From Emergomyces orientalis (Eukaryota; Ascomycota; Eurotiomycetes; Onygenales; Ajellomycetaceae): DNA of 64,000 nucleotides. Positions 48,534 to 60,689 of the stretch are shown piece by piece. A model generated the notes under the pieces. The model was given only the letters and a program-made list of their open reading frames with translations. It was not told the origin of the DNA and did no database searches. The stretch spans positions 1,302,001 through 1,366,000 of the forward strand of contig MOWL01000001.1 of the NCBI GenBank assembly GCA_002110485.1, given 5' to 3'. The first letter of the stretch is position 1. The number at the start of each line of letters is the position of its first letter. The translations under genes and the position numbers were made by a program.

Positions 48534-49164
48534 AAGTTACGTCGAGCGTTGTATTCCCAGAGGGATTAGCTGGATAAACTATGGTGGGCTGGTTTAGGCA
48601 GGTGGTGGTTGATGATTTGTGATATGAGGGCCTTACATTCATGACAATTTTCACGCATCTTTGTAAACTTGCATCGGGTCTGCCATTTGCCTTTTTTTCT
48701 TTCTGAAACAGGTTCTTTTTCTTTGGGTTATTAATTTTGAGTCGTGATGCATATATATGTGCTATCTTTGGGCTGTTGCCCAAGATAAAAAAAACATATG
48801 AAGAGGCACTTGGAAAGGAATGTGTGCGAGACGTAGGGTTTTTGTCAATCCGGTCTTTTTTGTTTCTTCCCTAATATTGTTCCTTTTCCTTTGCATATTT
48901 AGACGATTTTCATTGCTTTTGATCTGCATGTTTCTTTTCCGGTTTCTTAATTGCAATTTCCTTCCTCTTTCTTACCAGCTTTCCACTTGTACCAATTCCC
49001 TAATGTATTTTCTAGCTTCTCTTCGCAACTTTCCATTTTTAAAGCCTCTCTCTTCAGCCGAGAACCATTATCGCGAGGGAAGGAACAGAATGGGTTGAAA
49101 ATGGGAGACATTCGTCTGTGAATTCATTCCAAGCCATGAACTTTATTTTCTCCCCGGGGCAATA
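48534..49164. other. Convergent spacer between the Myb gene and QRI7
   Basis: 631 bp of T-rich 3' flanks of two convergent genes. No gene is seen. Confidence 0.5.
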
Positions 49165-50777
49165 TTAGATTGAATCGGTTTTTATCCAATCATCCGGTCC
49201 CAATATACCACCATCCTCAGCGCGGGAATCAAGAGTCCACTTCCGTAATGGCCGACATCGAAGATCGGAACGCCATCCGAGTTCGAACATTTCAATCCCA
49301 GCCCATCCGATCATCGCAGCATTGTCAGTGCAAAGATAAGGCGGAGGGGCAATGACCTTAACATGCGGAAATCCACGAATGTCGAGAAAAGAGCGGAACA
49401 GCTTCCTCAAGAACTGATTTGCACCAACCCCTCCGCTAATGACAAGGTGCTTCACATCCTCAGACTTTTGGCTTTCGTGTGGTGGGTCTTGCTGCTGTTC
49501 CTTTTGTTCTTGTTGTCGTTGGCGTAAGTTTCGTAAAGCAATCATTGTCCGAGACGCAAGATGTTCGAAGCACACTGTCATAAAGGCACGGGCAACATCC
49601 ACTCTCTCGTCATTTGACATGAACCCATCTCCAGTATTGCCGGAAGCCTCCCATCGATCTTTTTTGCTTGAGATAATAGTTTGAGCCCGTGATGCAATAC
49701 CTGCAAAGCTAAATTCTAATTTTCTCGTTTGCGCGAACGGCAGGGGAAAGGACCATCCCCACTGATTATCCTTCGACTTCATAACTTCCTCCGTTCGTGT
49801 TGCTGGAGGTTTATAGTCTGCGTAATCGATGGAGCCAGAGGGAAATGCAAATTTCTCCAACATTTTTCCGTACATCGTAGTATTCGACTGTTCCAAGAAT
49901 GACTGGGGCAGAAGAGATCTCGCGATTTTATCCAGAGCATCTCCAATGGCAATGTCAGATGTGGAAGCGAGGATCTCATGATCCACAATCGACTTCGAGT
50001 GCACAAGCAGCGAATGACCGCCAGATACAAGAATTGACATAAACGGGAAGTTTGGGCTACTGATAGACTCTGTATCTACCTCGCCACCTTGTTGTTGCTG
50101 GAGAGAAGCTGCCAATCTGGGCGTAAGAAGGTGTGCCTGCATATGATGCACGCCAACAATGGGAACCTGCCAGGCCACTGAGAGTCCCTTAGCCGTATCC
50201 AAACCGACGGATAGATTTGATCGCATTCCTGGTCCCCTTGTAACTGAGATGAAATCTGGCTTCCTTCGCAATAGCGGCGTGTTCCCACTAGTGGCAGGCG
50301 AAGGAAGGCTGATTATCTGTCCCATATCCTTTGCACCAGTAACCTCAGCTGCGGGGAGATATGTCAAAGCCTTATTGATGAGCTTTGCTGTATTTTCCTG
50401 GTGGGAATCTAGTGCCACGATTGGGTGAATCCCATGGTATTTCCTCGAGTCCGCGGTGATGTTTTCCAGGAAATGGACGGAAGCGCGGGTTGGAGACGAT
50501 GATCCTGACGACAACCCGCCATGCTTCTCAACAATGGCCACGGAAGTGTCATCGCTGGGTTTTTAATCCACGGGCAAGGCAGCCAGCAAGCAGGTCAGCA
50601 AAATGATTCCCCTTGTAGTCAATATCGTTCAAAAGAGGGGGTAACCCATTTGTCCTAAATAACCTACCATGACGATTCGATGGCGAGAGTTAGCAGATAT
50701 CGCCGGCTAGAGATGGTATGACGAGACAATGGTTTATGATAGCATAGCCCCCGGAATGCTTGTCGAAGAGAAAACAT
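49165..50777 (-). CDS. QRI7: Mitochondrial tRNA threonylcarbamoyladenosine (t6A37) synthase Qri7 (Kae1/TsaD family), 499 aa
   Basis: Transfers the threonylcarbamoyl group to A37 of mitochondrial tRNAs that read ANN codons. Exons (minus): 50777-50668 and 50554-49165; intron 113 nt. The first exon gives an Arg/His-rich presequence (MFSLRQAFRGLCYHKPLSRH) with no acidic residue, as expected for mitochondrial import. The splice reconstitutes the family signature LTLAIESSCDDTSVAIVEKH. The metal-binding HxxxH lies in GVHHMQAHLL near residue 175. Other marks are FPFMSILVSGGHSLLV, DALDKIAR, LEFSFAGI, VISGGVGANQFLR and CTDNAAMIGWAG, the Asp of the last being a ligand. The presequence separates it from cytosolic Kae1. 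A low-complexity Gln insertion (RQRQQEQKEQQQ) lies before VISGGVGAN. The gene looks intact. Confidence 0.95.
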
Positions 50778-52460
50778 TGACAGAGTAGAGAAAGGAAAGG
50801 AGCGTAAAAGGCGCGGGCGAGGATGCGGTGGGTTGGGGTACAGCAAATATTTCTTTAGGCTTCGAGTCTGGGAAGAATTTCTGGATCTGCAGGAACCAAT
50901 CACTCGGGCTGAATGGGTTCTGACATGGATCAACCCACCAGCCAGGAGATTTCACATTATTAGTATTTTTTACACTCTCCTTTCTATACCCCCTGAAAAA
51001 TATTTTCAGATTATATATTGTACAGCATTTAAAAATTTCCCAATTATTCATTCCACTGGCAATCAGAAACAGTTCAAATCCCAAAACAAGGTAATCACGT
51101 GAATAATATGGGATGCACGATATCACACTTGGAATGGCACAACTGATTTTAGCTGCAGAAAGAACAGTATCATTGTTATTTTCATCCCTTTCATGTTACA
51201 ATCAAGGATTCTAAACAGGCAGGGGGTTACGACGGCGGACGAGTAGTAGATCCAGGATCGTGAGAGATTTTTTTTTTTTCTTTTTTTTTTTTTTTTGGTT
51301 CCTTTTCTCCCTTTTTGAACTAAGGCATCTAGGAAGCCTGGGCTTCAAACCACTGAAAGCTGGCAGCTGGGTAAGATTGATGACGGCTGGACTGAAAGCA
51401 TAGCAAATTTGGAACATTTCAATTGCGAGAAGTATGGTATCAACGTGCCGCTCTGAGTGTCTTTATTAAGTAGCTTTGAAACAAATCAGCCCTTTTTAGA
51501 AAACAATGGCTCAATGAGAATCTGCCCCTGTGACGCGGAGAGTTGAAAATCTATATTCGAGTGGAATTTCAAGGTAAATGTAAGTCAATATAGAATACAT
51601 CTGGCAGGGTGGCATTAGAATGACCCGTGGGCCTTACCTACACACCTTACCACGACTTGGAAGGGCATCTTCGCATACATGATGCAACATGATGGACCGC
51701 GCCCTTAAGAAGCCACGAAGTTCATATAGTGCGGCAGCGCTCAGCAGGAGGCCGCTATATGGAGCACTATAGGCAATGAAAGTAATATCTATATCCTCTC
51801 TATAAACATCGAGAATATTATAGAAGTCTAATGAATATTCTACAAAAATATGTGAAATATAAGCATTTAAGGGAAAAGACGGTGGGCGGTAACAGGCAAG
51901 AATTCCACCATGCAAGTAGCCAATCGGTTTGCAAAATCTCGATGGGTTGCACTACCATGACAGGAAACTTTCAGCCTGTTGTCTGATGAAGAGACTCCGG
52001 AACCACAACAGGCTATGTATAGTACATACAATCCCTTCATTACGGCATTTGAATGAAGGTATGAACAGCCAGTCTACCTTTCTTGCAAATATACCATGAA
52101 ATAAGACGTCAAGTCAAAGGCGAATTTAAGCCACTGTTTTAAACATTTGCAAACAAGACTTCTACCTATGAGGTAGTTAACAAGAGAGTTCCAAGAGCAC
52201 CAGCCAGGCCTAACGAAATTATCATCCATCAAAGAAAGAAAGTCATAGCTCGTCAACATCTATTTGTCCTACAACAGAACCACCCACCTGTAAAAACGTC
52301 TGCTAGCGCTGCATGGCTACATGACTAGTAGTGACCAAACTATTCCCTCAAATGGGGTTTCCCCCCCAAAAAAAAAATAATAAAAAATCAGAATCTATCA
52401 GGCAGCATTCTCTTTAAAAACATGCCGGAGCAAAAGAGAATGATAATCAACCAAATCATT
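50778..52460. other. Spacer upstream of QRI7
   Basis: About 1.7 kb. The part next to 50777 holds the QRI7 promoter. A T/C tract lies near 51270-51296. No gene is supported; short open frames are unrecognised. Confidence 0.5.
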
Positions 52461-52853
52461 TCACCCGCGTTTTAGGACACACGGAAAAGCATTGGTCTTC
52501 TCCTGGCTTCCATCTAATACTACTCCTGGCTCCCGTGGATTCCTCGTGGCCAGCCCCCAGGGACTAAGGATGGGTGATAGCGATGAGGGTGCCGGCGAGA
52601 GGGGTGATGGTGGGATGTTAGAGAAGTCCTCTATCGCAACCTCACTGATATACGGCTCCAGGTTTAGAAGCTGAGCCTCAGTTGGATAAATGACTTTAGA
52701 GTTTCCTTGCCGTTTGAAGCATTTGCTGCCACCCCGTTGGAAGTGATGACCAACATACTCATCAATTGTGATCAGCTCATCTGCTGAAAAGAAAAGAGCC
52801 ATGACTTTATATATATCTCTGAGAGAGCTATATCTGACTGGCAGTTTCAGCAT
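52461..52853 (-). CDS. Hypothetical small protein (113-130 aa)
   Basis: Not recognised. The frame is open from 52895, but the first ATG codons are at 52853 and 52802; the latter gives MALFFSADELITIDEYVGHH and is the more protein-like start. The middle contains GSKCFKRQGNSKVIYPTEAQ and a hydrophobic/acidic patch. The end is Ser/Pro-rich (SPLSPAPSSLSPILSPWG). The lack of in-frame stops and a plausible composition argue for coding. The absence of any domain, neighbours with function, or splice evidence argues against. It could be an exon of a larger gene or a relic. Confidence 0.35.
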   Translation of the reverse strand: MLKLPVRYSSLRDIYKVMALFFSADELITIDEYVGHHFQRGGSKCFKRQGNSKVIYPTEAQLLNLEPYISEVAIEDFSNIPPSPLSPAPSSLSPILSPWGLATRNPREPGVVLDGSQEKTNAFPCVLKRG

Positions 52854-54191
52854 GAATGAAGAGTAAGTGATGATTGAAAGTAAGAATGCAAGCACTCATT
52901 CTCAGAGTGAGTGAGAGATTCATTTTTCATATCTGAATGCTGGGGTGTGGGAATTGAGCTTGGTGCAGGAGGGGGTCAGAAGGGGGATCAATGTGTGTGG
53001 AGCATGGCAGTATTGGACAATTGCTGGTGTAGAGCAGCTGTGGAGGTAATCAACATCCAGCCTTCTGCTCACTGTTTGAGTGTTTAAAAAGGTAATAAAT
53101 TTTAATCTCTGATTTAGTGGAGAGATAGGTAAGCCATTAGACAAAGCTATCATTAACTAGATAGTTTATACAATAAATACAAAAACACCAAATAGAAGAA
53201 GTCTAGTCTAGTCTAGTTCTAGATTACAAGCAAAATTTGGGGGATGGACAGATGAGTTTAGGGGTCGGGAGGTTAGGGATCAGGGGGTTGTTGTCCCTCT
53301 CTATAAGGTTTTATCGACACCTTTTGTTTTTCGCGAAAAAGGGGGGTGGGAGTGAACAAGGGCAAAGCAGGAACGGCAAAGGGGGGGGATCTTGTGAATT
53401 TGACTCCAGCTCCAGAAAGAAAGGGGGAAAGATAAAAAAATATAAAGCAAAAGAACAAAAGGGGCAGATAAGAGGTACGAAAAATTTTTAAATTGCAAGA
53501 TGGTTTAAAAAAAAAAAAAAGAAAAAGAAAAGCAAAGCTAAGAATGCGGTATGAAGAAGGGGAAAAAATGCCACCCAAGAAAATGCGATCAATAATCTTT
53601 CGTTAAAAGGTGGAGTGTGATGGGTAAGTGATTGGTTAGGAAGCGCGGAGGAATGAACAAAATCGGGATTCAGTAATGGCGGGAATAAGGGGTGAATTCT
53701 GAAAAATACAGCAACGACCGCCGGTAATTTTGGGAGATTGCGTTAGAAGACCAGACGATGGACATGCAAGGGAGGGTGAGAGGTAAGACCGGTTTGGTTA
53801 TATACCGTGTGTCCGGAAGATTGGCCTCATTAACCAAGAGACTAGGAAATGCTGTAGAGTTGGGGGAAGGACGCTCGTCGTGAGAATATCGATATTCCCT
53901 GGTTAAGATCCAAAACAGCTCGTGTGAATAAAACGAGGGAGTGCTCGGTAGGTCGAAGGGTACCCACGGGTAAAATAGGGGAGTTATCCAGAGAAAGGAA
54001 AAAAAAATTAAGTAAAGGCCCTCCAACGAACGCGTCCCCCCGCTCGGATCGTTGTGATATACCACCACATATGACGCGGAGCAAAACCCAGGGCAATAAA
54101 AGTACACATAAAAGCACGCTTGCTACCCAAGAAAAAAACGGACATGTAGTAAAATCCGGCCAGGAGATGGCGAACATTTTAGCTACTCCGT
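52854..54191. other. Spacer and AGC1 3' flank
   Basis: About 1.3 kb of A/G-rich sequence with homopolymer runs (A14 near 53507-53520). Open frames at 53273-54195 (minus) continue from the AGC1 stop and are low-complexity UTR-like sequence. No gene is called. Confidence 0.5.
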
Positions 54192-56508
54192 TCATGCAGA
54201 ACCAGGCAACGCAGCACCTCTAGGAATTTTAATCCGGCCAAAGTTCTCATCAAGATCAAGAATGAGTTTCAACGCATTCCGCGACCGGATATATGGCAGA
54301 GGCCCCGTCGCCCGCTGACCCAACCCAGGCTCGATATGGCCGATAGGAGTAACCTCTTCAGGATGGCTGCCTGGTAGCGGGAGCCATTTCTGCAGAACCT
54401 CATAGGCGGCAAGCGTGAAGCCGAACTGCGGTGAGGAGCGGAGGATACGTGCTGGTCCACCTTTGAAAAATGCCTGGAAGCCCTCTTCTTTCATAATCGT
54501 TGTCGCGCAGTGGCGGAGGGAAGTGTATTTCGTCTCGCCCTTGCGGGCTTCGACTTGTAGCCTTGTCTTGATGACGTCGCAAGGTGTAGTGAGGTAGGCG
54601 GCCGGCATGCCGGCGATGGCACCGGCGGTAAGGAGCTGCATGATGCTGAGTTTCTTGGTGGGAGTCTCGCCGAAGAGGTCGGATTTCAAGTGGGCGTAGG
54701 TGGGGAAGTATATGGCCGAGAATGGGACTGGGGTTTTTTGACGGTTAGACACATCTGCATCAAAGAGGAGTTTAATGATTTTAACTTACCATCGCGAAGC
54801 AGACAGGCGCTGGCTCCCTTGTACAATCCCATCAACCCTAGATTCTTGATGATCCACATGGCTGACCGGCGTGGCGCACCCTCGACGCTCTTGGCAATCT
54901 CTCCCTGTACCTGCAGGCGGATCTTTACAATCTCCAGGGGGTTGGTGAAAACCTAATCAAAATTAGCATGAAAAATTTTCATTCCGTGAACAGGCAAGAA
55001 ATATATGTTTGAACATACCACTTGACATCCACCAGCCGCACCACCTGCAAAAATTTCCCACGGCAGCCCGATCTTCCCCGTCTGCTTGTCCGTAAACGAC
55101 CCACGTACCAGGTCATTTACTGTGAGCTTGATAGCCTTTTCAGGGGCAACACCAATCAATTGCGGCACAACACCCGAATACAAGCCAAGAACACCTTCAT
55201 TCCGAATAACCTTCCTCGCACAGTCGAGCGAATTCCGATACAACTTCTCACCAACGCGTGCACTCCTCTGATTCTGCATTCTCGTCTTGACAAGATCGAT
55301 AGGATAGACCATAAAAGCACCAAAAGCACCTGCAATACTACCCAGGCCGAAATGATGCGCCGATTCCAAGATACTCTGCAGAACCTGTTTCGATTTCGTA
55401 GCGGCTTTGTCCGTGGCTTGTGCGACTCCTTCCATGGCAGCACCCCCGAGAGCGGCAGCTGTGGAATGCCATGAAGCATCTACGACTTTCGCAAAGTCGT
55501 TTAGCGAGAGTTTTCCCGAGGGCGTGTCGAGGCCGGCAAAGTGGAAGAGGATATCAGCTTCCATGGGCGTGAAGAGAGAAAAACGCGCGACGCGGGCGGC
55601 TTCGTTTAGGAAATCGGAGCGGGTGATTTTGCCATCTTGGCTCTTGCTGATGGCGCTACGGACGATATAGTCGATCATATCCATCTCTCTAATTATATTC
55701 TGAAAAGCGCGCACGTTGGCATACGATATTTTACTTCCTGCGCTGATCGTGCATAGGGAGGGTAAATTTTCTAGCAGATGATCCGACAGCTTGTGCTTGG
55801 CAGTTTTTAATATGATGTGTTGGAAATCTTCCGGCTCGATGTATCCGTCTCCATCCTTATCGAGAAGGTGGAATGCCTGACGTATTCGCTCGCCCTGGAG
55901 GCCACGGAGCATCTGTGCGAATTGCGGGTAGGTCATGTCATGTCGTCTCTTCTTCCTTCCCGTATACAGCGACGCCCATTCGGAATTCCAGTCAAAGGGA
56001 ATGGTATCGTCCCCCTTATTCTGGTTGTATAGCTTTTGGAACGTCTCATATTTAATCGCGCCCGTCCCCTCAACGTCAAACAAGCGAAACGCAATCTCAT
56101 ATTCCGCATCGGGTTTGGCAATTAGATTCTCGAAAGCGGTCCAATCATGCAGATTTACTTTACCAGCCCTTCGTCGATCGGCGACTCGGAATAGGATACC
56201 GTATTGTTCGCGTTTGATTTTGTGCTATATTAAGTGGGAAAATAAAAAGATGAAGTGTCAGTAAACGATTCCTTTTACCAACCACAATGACTCATGAAAA
56301 AAAGGAAAGCTCCACTTACGTAGTCTTCATGTATGGGGGCAATGGCATTAATGAAATCCTCCTCGTTCATGTAGTGCTCTCCCGTTTCGCTATCAGTCCT
56401 GGCATGATGTTGGAAATGCGATTTGATCCGGGCAGTAGCTGGCAAGGCTGATTCTGGTACAAGGCTTCCCACAATGGAATCTTTTATACTCTCCTTGACA
56501 CCAGCCAT
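54192..56508 (-). CDS. AGC1: Mitochondrial aspartate/glutamate carrier with EF-hands (AGC1/aralar type), 697 aa
   Basis: Inner-membrane carrier that exchanges aspartate for glutamate and takes part in the malate-aspartate shuttle; calcium-regulated in animals. Exons (minus): 56508-56320, 56224-55019, 54952-54790, 54727-54192; introns 95, 66 and 62 nt. The N-terminal regulatory half contains EF-hand-like repeats (FDVEGTGAIKYETF about 112-125; the canonical DKDGDGYIEPED about 185-196). The C-terminal half has three mitochondrial-carrier repeats with signatures YPIDLVKTRMQNQ, NPLEIVKIRLQVQ and TPCDVIKTRLQVE. Length and order match citrin/aralar rather than short yeast carriers. At the 5' end a (TCC)11 repeat (sense strand) sits 14-46 nt upstream of ATG. 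No disruption is seen. It is the last clearly intact core gene before the disturbed right-hand segment. Confidence 0.95.
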
Positions 56509-56521
56509 GATTGAGAGATCG

Positions 56522-56554
56522 GGAGGAGGAGGAGGAGGAGGAGGAGGAGGAGGA
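56522..56554. repeat. (GGA)11 trinucleotide microsatellite in the AGC1 5' leader
   Basis: Eleven perfect GGA units on the plus strand, read as TCC in the AGC1 sense direction, just upstream of its ATG at 56508. A CA-type dinucleotide run follows at about 56580-56595. Confidence 0.9.
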
Positions 56555-58120
56555 ACGGGTTAACTAGCACCCAGTAACTGAACACACACACACACGGGCA
56601 CCGCGAAGCTATCCAAGTGAGAGTGCGGAGTTCGGATTTAAAAAAGGAGAAAAGTAATGTAAAATATTAAAATAAATGACAAGGAACGGCCAGGTGTTTT
56701 TTAAACAAGGTCGACCAACAGCCGCGATTCCGAGGAATGCTACTAAAAGAGGGTATGGCGAATAATGAACTAGCCAGCTTACTTACTCCTAGTAGATAGT
56801 GAACGAGAAACGCAACAAAACACAAAATGAAGAAACCAACAAAAAGGAAAGATGAAAAATCACTGGTAATTATTCATAATAATAATTATAACAATAATAT
56901 GCACCTAAGTGAATGTGTGTGCGGGTGTGTGTGGTGGTGGTGATGGTGGTGGATAAAGAGCAGTGAAGGGGGTGGAGGAATCATGAATGCTGTCCAAAAA
57001 AATTTCTTTGACTGTTTTTTTTTTTTTTTTTTTGTTGAAGGCGCAAATTTTTTTTTCTTCTTCCTTTGCCCTGACCCTGACCCTTGGTCCGACAGCGGCA
57101 GCGGCCAATTGGATTGCCGGGGAGAGGGCGTTGGCGTGCTGACTGAGCCGATCTGGCCCGCGGGGTGGAGGTGGCTGGATTAGGTAAGGCGTGGGCGGTG
57201 GGTGGCCAGACCGGACAAAGGTAAAGCGGCGATGGATACCAAAAAGGTAAATTTTGGAGTGTTTTTTGCCTTCAAAGTTTCCCCTGATTCCGCCCCCAGC
57301 TAAATTTAAAATATAATAGACATTTCCCACAAGCAGCATGGGTGTAGGGTCTTATATGAGGGATTAACTATGGGGGCAGCATCTTGCAGACAGTCACCAT
57401 TTGCAAGACATACTTACCCACCTAATCAGCTCCAGCCTGACCCTCATAGAAGTCTTGCTTGGTTCCACTCCTACGGGTCCGCCGTTTTGCGGGCGATGGA
57501 AAGGAACCTCGGTTTAATCAATGGGCCCAATCCAAAATATACTTACGGTTACTAATTTTGTTTTGCTCCGGGGCAGCCCCTTTCAGCCTGTTTGCACGCC
57601 ATTTTCGACCCGCGCCCCAGCGCAACGCACTCAGTCCACAGCACACCCGCCCAACCGCTACGCACCAACCACCGTGCAGACATGATCCCACGGTGGGCTG
57701 AGGGGACGAGCGACTCGCCCTCGCGCTTGCTCTCTCTCAATCACCCACTCCCCTTCTGGTTTCTTCCATGGCCACCGTTTTGTATTCCTAGGGCCACCAG
57801 AAATAAACCCCCCTCAATCTTCGACCTCCTTTTCAGTCACCCTGCTCACCCTGCTCGCCCGCCCGCTAATCCATCATGGCTCGATATAACGAGGGTCAGC
57901 CACTCCCAATGCCCTCCTGACATCCCTCTTTCATTTCACCCTCTCCATCGCCGTCTCTGTACCGAGAGTATACACCCACCTGCACACCAAGCAAGCCTTC
58001 CCTTCTCCACAGCAAAACGCGTCTGCCAGTCTCCACTTCTCACTCCTGCCCTCATCGCTGCTTCCTCATCTCACCGTTTTATCGACCGTCCTCGGTTCGG
58101 GCCACCACGGCGCCGTGAAC
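56555..58120. other. Spacer between AGC1 and the recombinase pseudogene; compositional change
   Basis: Left part (to about 57.3 kb) is AT-rich with a T19 run at 57015-57033. From about 57.55 kb the sequence becomes GC- and CT-rich and continues so into the recombinase gene. If that gene heads a mobile element, its outer border should lie within this interval. No clear terminal repeat was found by eye. Confidence 0.45.
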
Positions 58121-60689
58121 ATGCCAAACGCGTCGTCGAAGCCGGGTGACATCTAGCAACGACGGTGACACGACTGACGAGCCGTCCCGCTTGGATACGA
58201 ACAGTGAGTCCGATCGGAGATACGAAACGGAGCTGAGTGGGCCCGATTCTGATGCCCCTCGCGACAGACGCAAGGGCAAACGCAAGCGTCGACGACAGCT
58301 ATGTTATAAGCCGAACTCACCGGTCCCCGAGAAGGACGCAGCTGCCGCTGCTACTGACGACTCGGATGATACGGACCCCGAGGATGATACGGACGACGGG
58401 ATATCGTCAGGGGATGAGGACGATGACTACTCCCCTGACGCCAGGCGCCTCATCGCTCGTCTGGAGGATCACTGGCAGCGGTCAGCTCTCCCTTCCTCTC
58501 TGACCCGCACCCCCGCCAAAAGACTGACAGAGAAACCATCTCCAGATACTGCAGGAAGAAAGAGGCGGAGCCATCCGCGGACCCCAAGTGGCGGGATCCG
58601 GTCGACGCTCTCCGCGCTGCAGGACGACGCGATCTGTACTTGTTCTTCAACTGACGTTTCAAACTGAAGTTGGGGAAGGGAGGCTTCGTCGGCTGAAGGG
58701 GACGAACAAGCCGAGTTCCCTGAAGGGCGACTGGAAGAACTTCTTGCGCTACTACGAGGGTGCCACTGGCACGAAGGTCGACGCACAGCTGATGCGGCTG
58801 ACGCGGAAGGTAAGTCATACTCCTCAATCGGGCGCCGATTTGCGAGGCTGATCGTCGTGGAAGAGCCTTCGACTGCTGGCCAAGAAGCACGGGCTAGACA
58901 CGCAGGAGAAAGAAAAGACCCCGGTGTATGTCGAGGACATGTCTCCACTCCAGGAGACCACCCTGCGGACGCAGGAGAAGAGATTCTGGCTCAGGCTGCA
59001 GCAAATGCAGATCTGTCTCTACAACCTGCTGGGCCTCTTCACGCTGAACCAGAAAAGCGCCATCCTCACTCTGCAAAATATAAGGACCTGAGGGTGTCGC
59101 TCCAGCGGGACCCCAACGGCGGGCCCCACCTCCCGACAGTGGAATTTAGCTATAGCTTTACAAAGAAGCACCTTGGGCTCACACAGACGTATGTTCTCTC
59201 CGTTATTGTCTTTGGATATGCATACTGACTAATAGCGACCAGGAACACCTTCATACTGCCTGAGATCATCTATGAGCCATCCCTGATCCTCAGTCCACAC
59301 AGCTTTCTATTTGGCATCCTGCTCTTCTTCGATGTGTTCAAGGCCCCCAATCTAACCTCAATGGAGAAGATCAGGGGACTGAAGATCGGGGGGGGGCGAC
59401 AGCAGAAGCTGATCCCGCTGAAGCCAGAGATGGCCAACCACTATGTCTTCTGCAAGATGGTGAAGGTGGATGGCAAGGTCTGTATCTTCCCTGAGGAGAA
59501 GATGGACCCTTCATCTGCCATGCGTACGATGGCCGAGATCTGCGGCTTTCGGCACCCCTGGTTCAACCATCGGTGCCGGTACGGCGGGGGAAAGATCCTC
59601 AACCGGAGCGGTAAAGAACCCTCACCTCTTTCTGTTCAGACGGGCGGCTTGGGAAGTAGAAGCACTGACATGGAATCTTTCAGAGTTGGTCGGCGATGCC
59701 GAGCAGAATCTAGTCCTGAAGCAAGGGAGCATCCGCACATTTTTGGACCACTATCTTCCGCGCTTAGTTGACATCAATATGCAGCCACTCATCAGCGGTC
59801 TGGATCCCAATGCTCCTCTGATGCGAGCGATCACGCGGATCGGCCGCTGGCTTGACAAACGGCGCCCACGGTATCTGACGGATGCGCAGAAGGTGACTGT
59901 GGAGCAGGATCCGGAGCTGCAGGAAGTCATCCAAAAGAGAGATCAGGCTGAACAGCATGCTGTGCAGACCAGCAACCTCAGGGCAATCAAGAAGTTTGAG
60001 AGGCGAAAGGGCGATGTCAAGAAAATAAGAAACCGTCTTCTCTACAAGTACCAGAAACAGGTCCGGGAGGAGTTCAACGACGAGCAAGCTGTGGTTGATA
60101 TTGAACGGCAGCTCTCCGGCACGGGGTTGGATGAGGAGGCAAAGGAGACACTGCAGAAGGAAAAGATGCTCCCAGCACAGATCCATCTTCTCGAGAAGCT
60201 CCTGACATGGCCAACATCCAGATCGGTGGAGAGGAGTTGCGGCGACGGGACGCCGGGGTCGAAGCCGTCCGGATGTACTGTGGTGTCCTCGAGGGCGGGC
60301 CGCACCGGGGAAGGAGACCAAAGCCCTCCCCGGCCCCCCGGCGCCCCGGGCCCCCGCAAGCACCCGGTGACACCGACGACAGGAACAATACGCACGACGA
60401 GGTTTCCCCTGAGGGGTGGGACGATGCCCTCCGTGCCGCCGAGGAGCATATCCGCAACGTGAAGAAGCCCCGGGGCTGTTTTGAGTGTTTCGCGCATCCC
60501 GATTCGTCCGATCACCGGCGCATTCATCAATACTCGCGTCGCGCGGACCTGGGCAGGCATTTCCGGGATTATCACCTCCGGCATCTCAAGGACGGGGAGC
60601 CGGCGAGGTGCAGCTGGTGCGAGATCAAACTGGAACACAAGATGCACGTGCAGAGCCATGCGAAAATGGTCCACGGAGTGCATACGTAG
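58121..60689 (+). pseudogene. Disrupted DUF3435 tyrosine-recombinase-like gene with C-terminal C2H2 zinc finger
   Basis: Remains of a DUF3435 ('FluG domain') protein, the family that includes Starship captain recombinases. Sequence marks: SSLKGDWKNFLRYYEG, KRFWLRLQQMQICLYNLLGL, LQRDPNGGPH, NTFILPEIIYEPSLILSPHS, the Arg-rich catalytic-like box FNHRCRYGGGKILN, the Tyr-bearing TFLDHYLPRLVDINMQ, then ALMRAITRIGRW and KRRPRYLTDAQ, a coiled coil, and a Cys/His finger (CFECFAHPD to CSWCEIKLEHKMHVQSHAKM). Intron-like gaps: 58481-58530, 58810-58864, 59189-59242, 59611-59693. Breaks seen: the only good ATG (58121) is out of frame with what follows; in-frame TGA at 58652-58654; frame changes near 58676-58681, 59074-59078 and 60226-60236. 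High GC and few lesions suggest recent inactivation. Some lesions could be sequencing errors. Confidence 0.8.
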
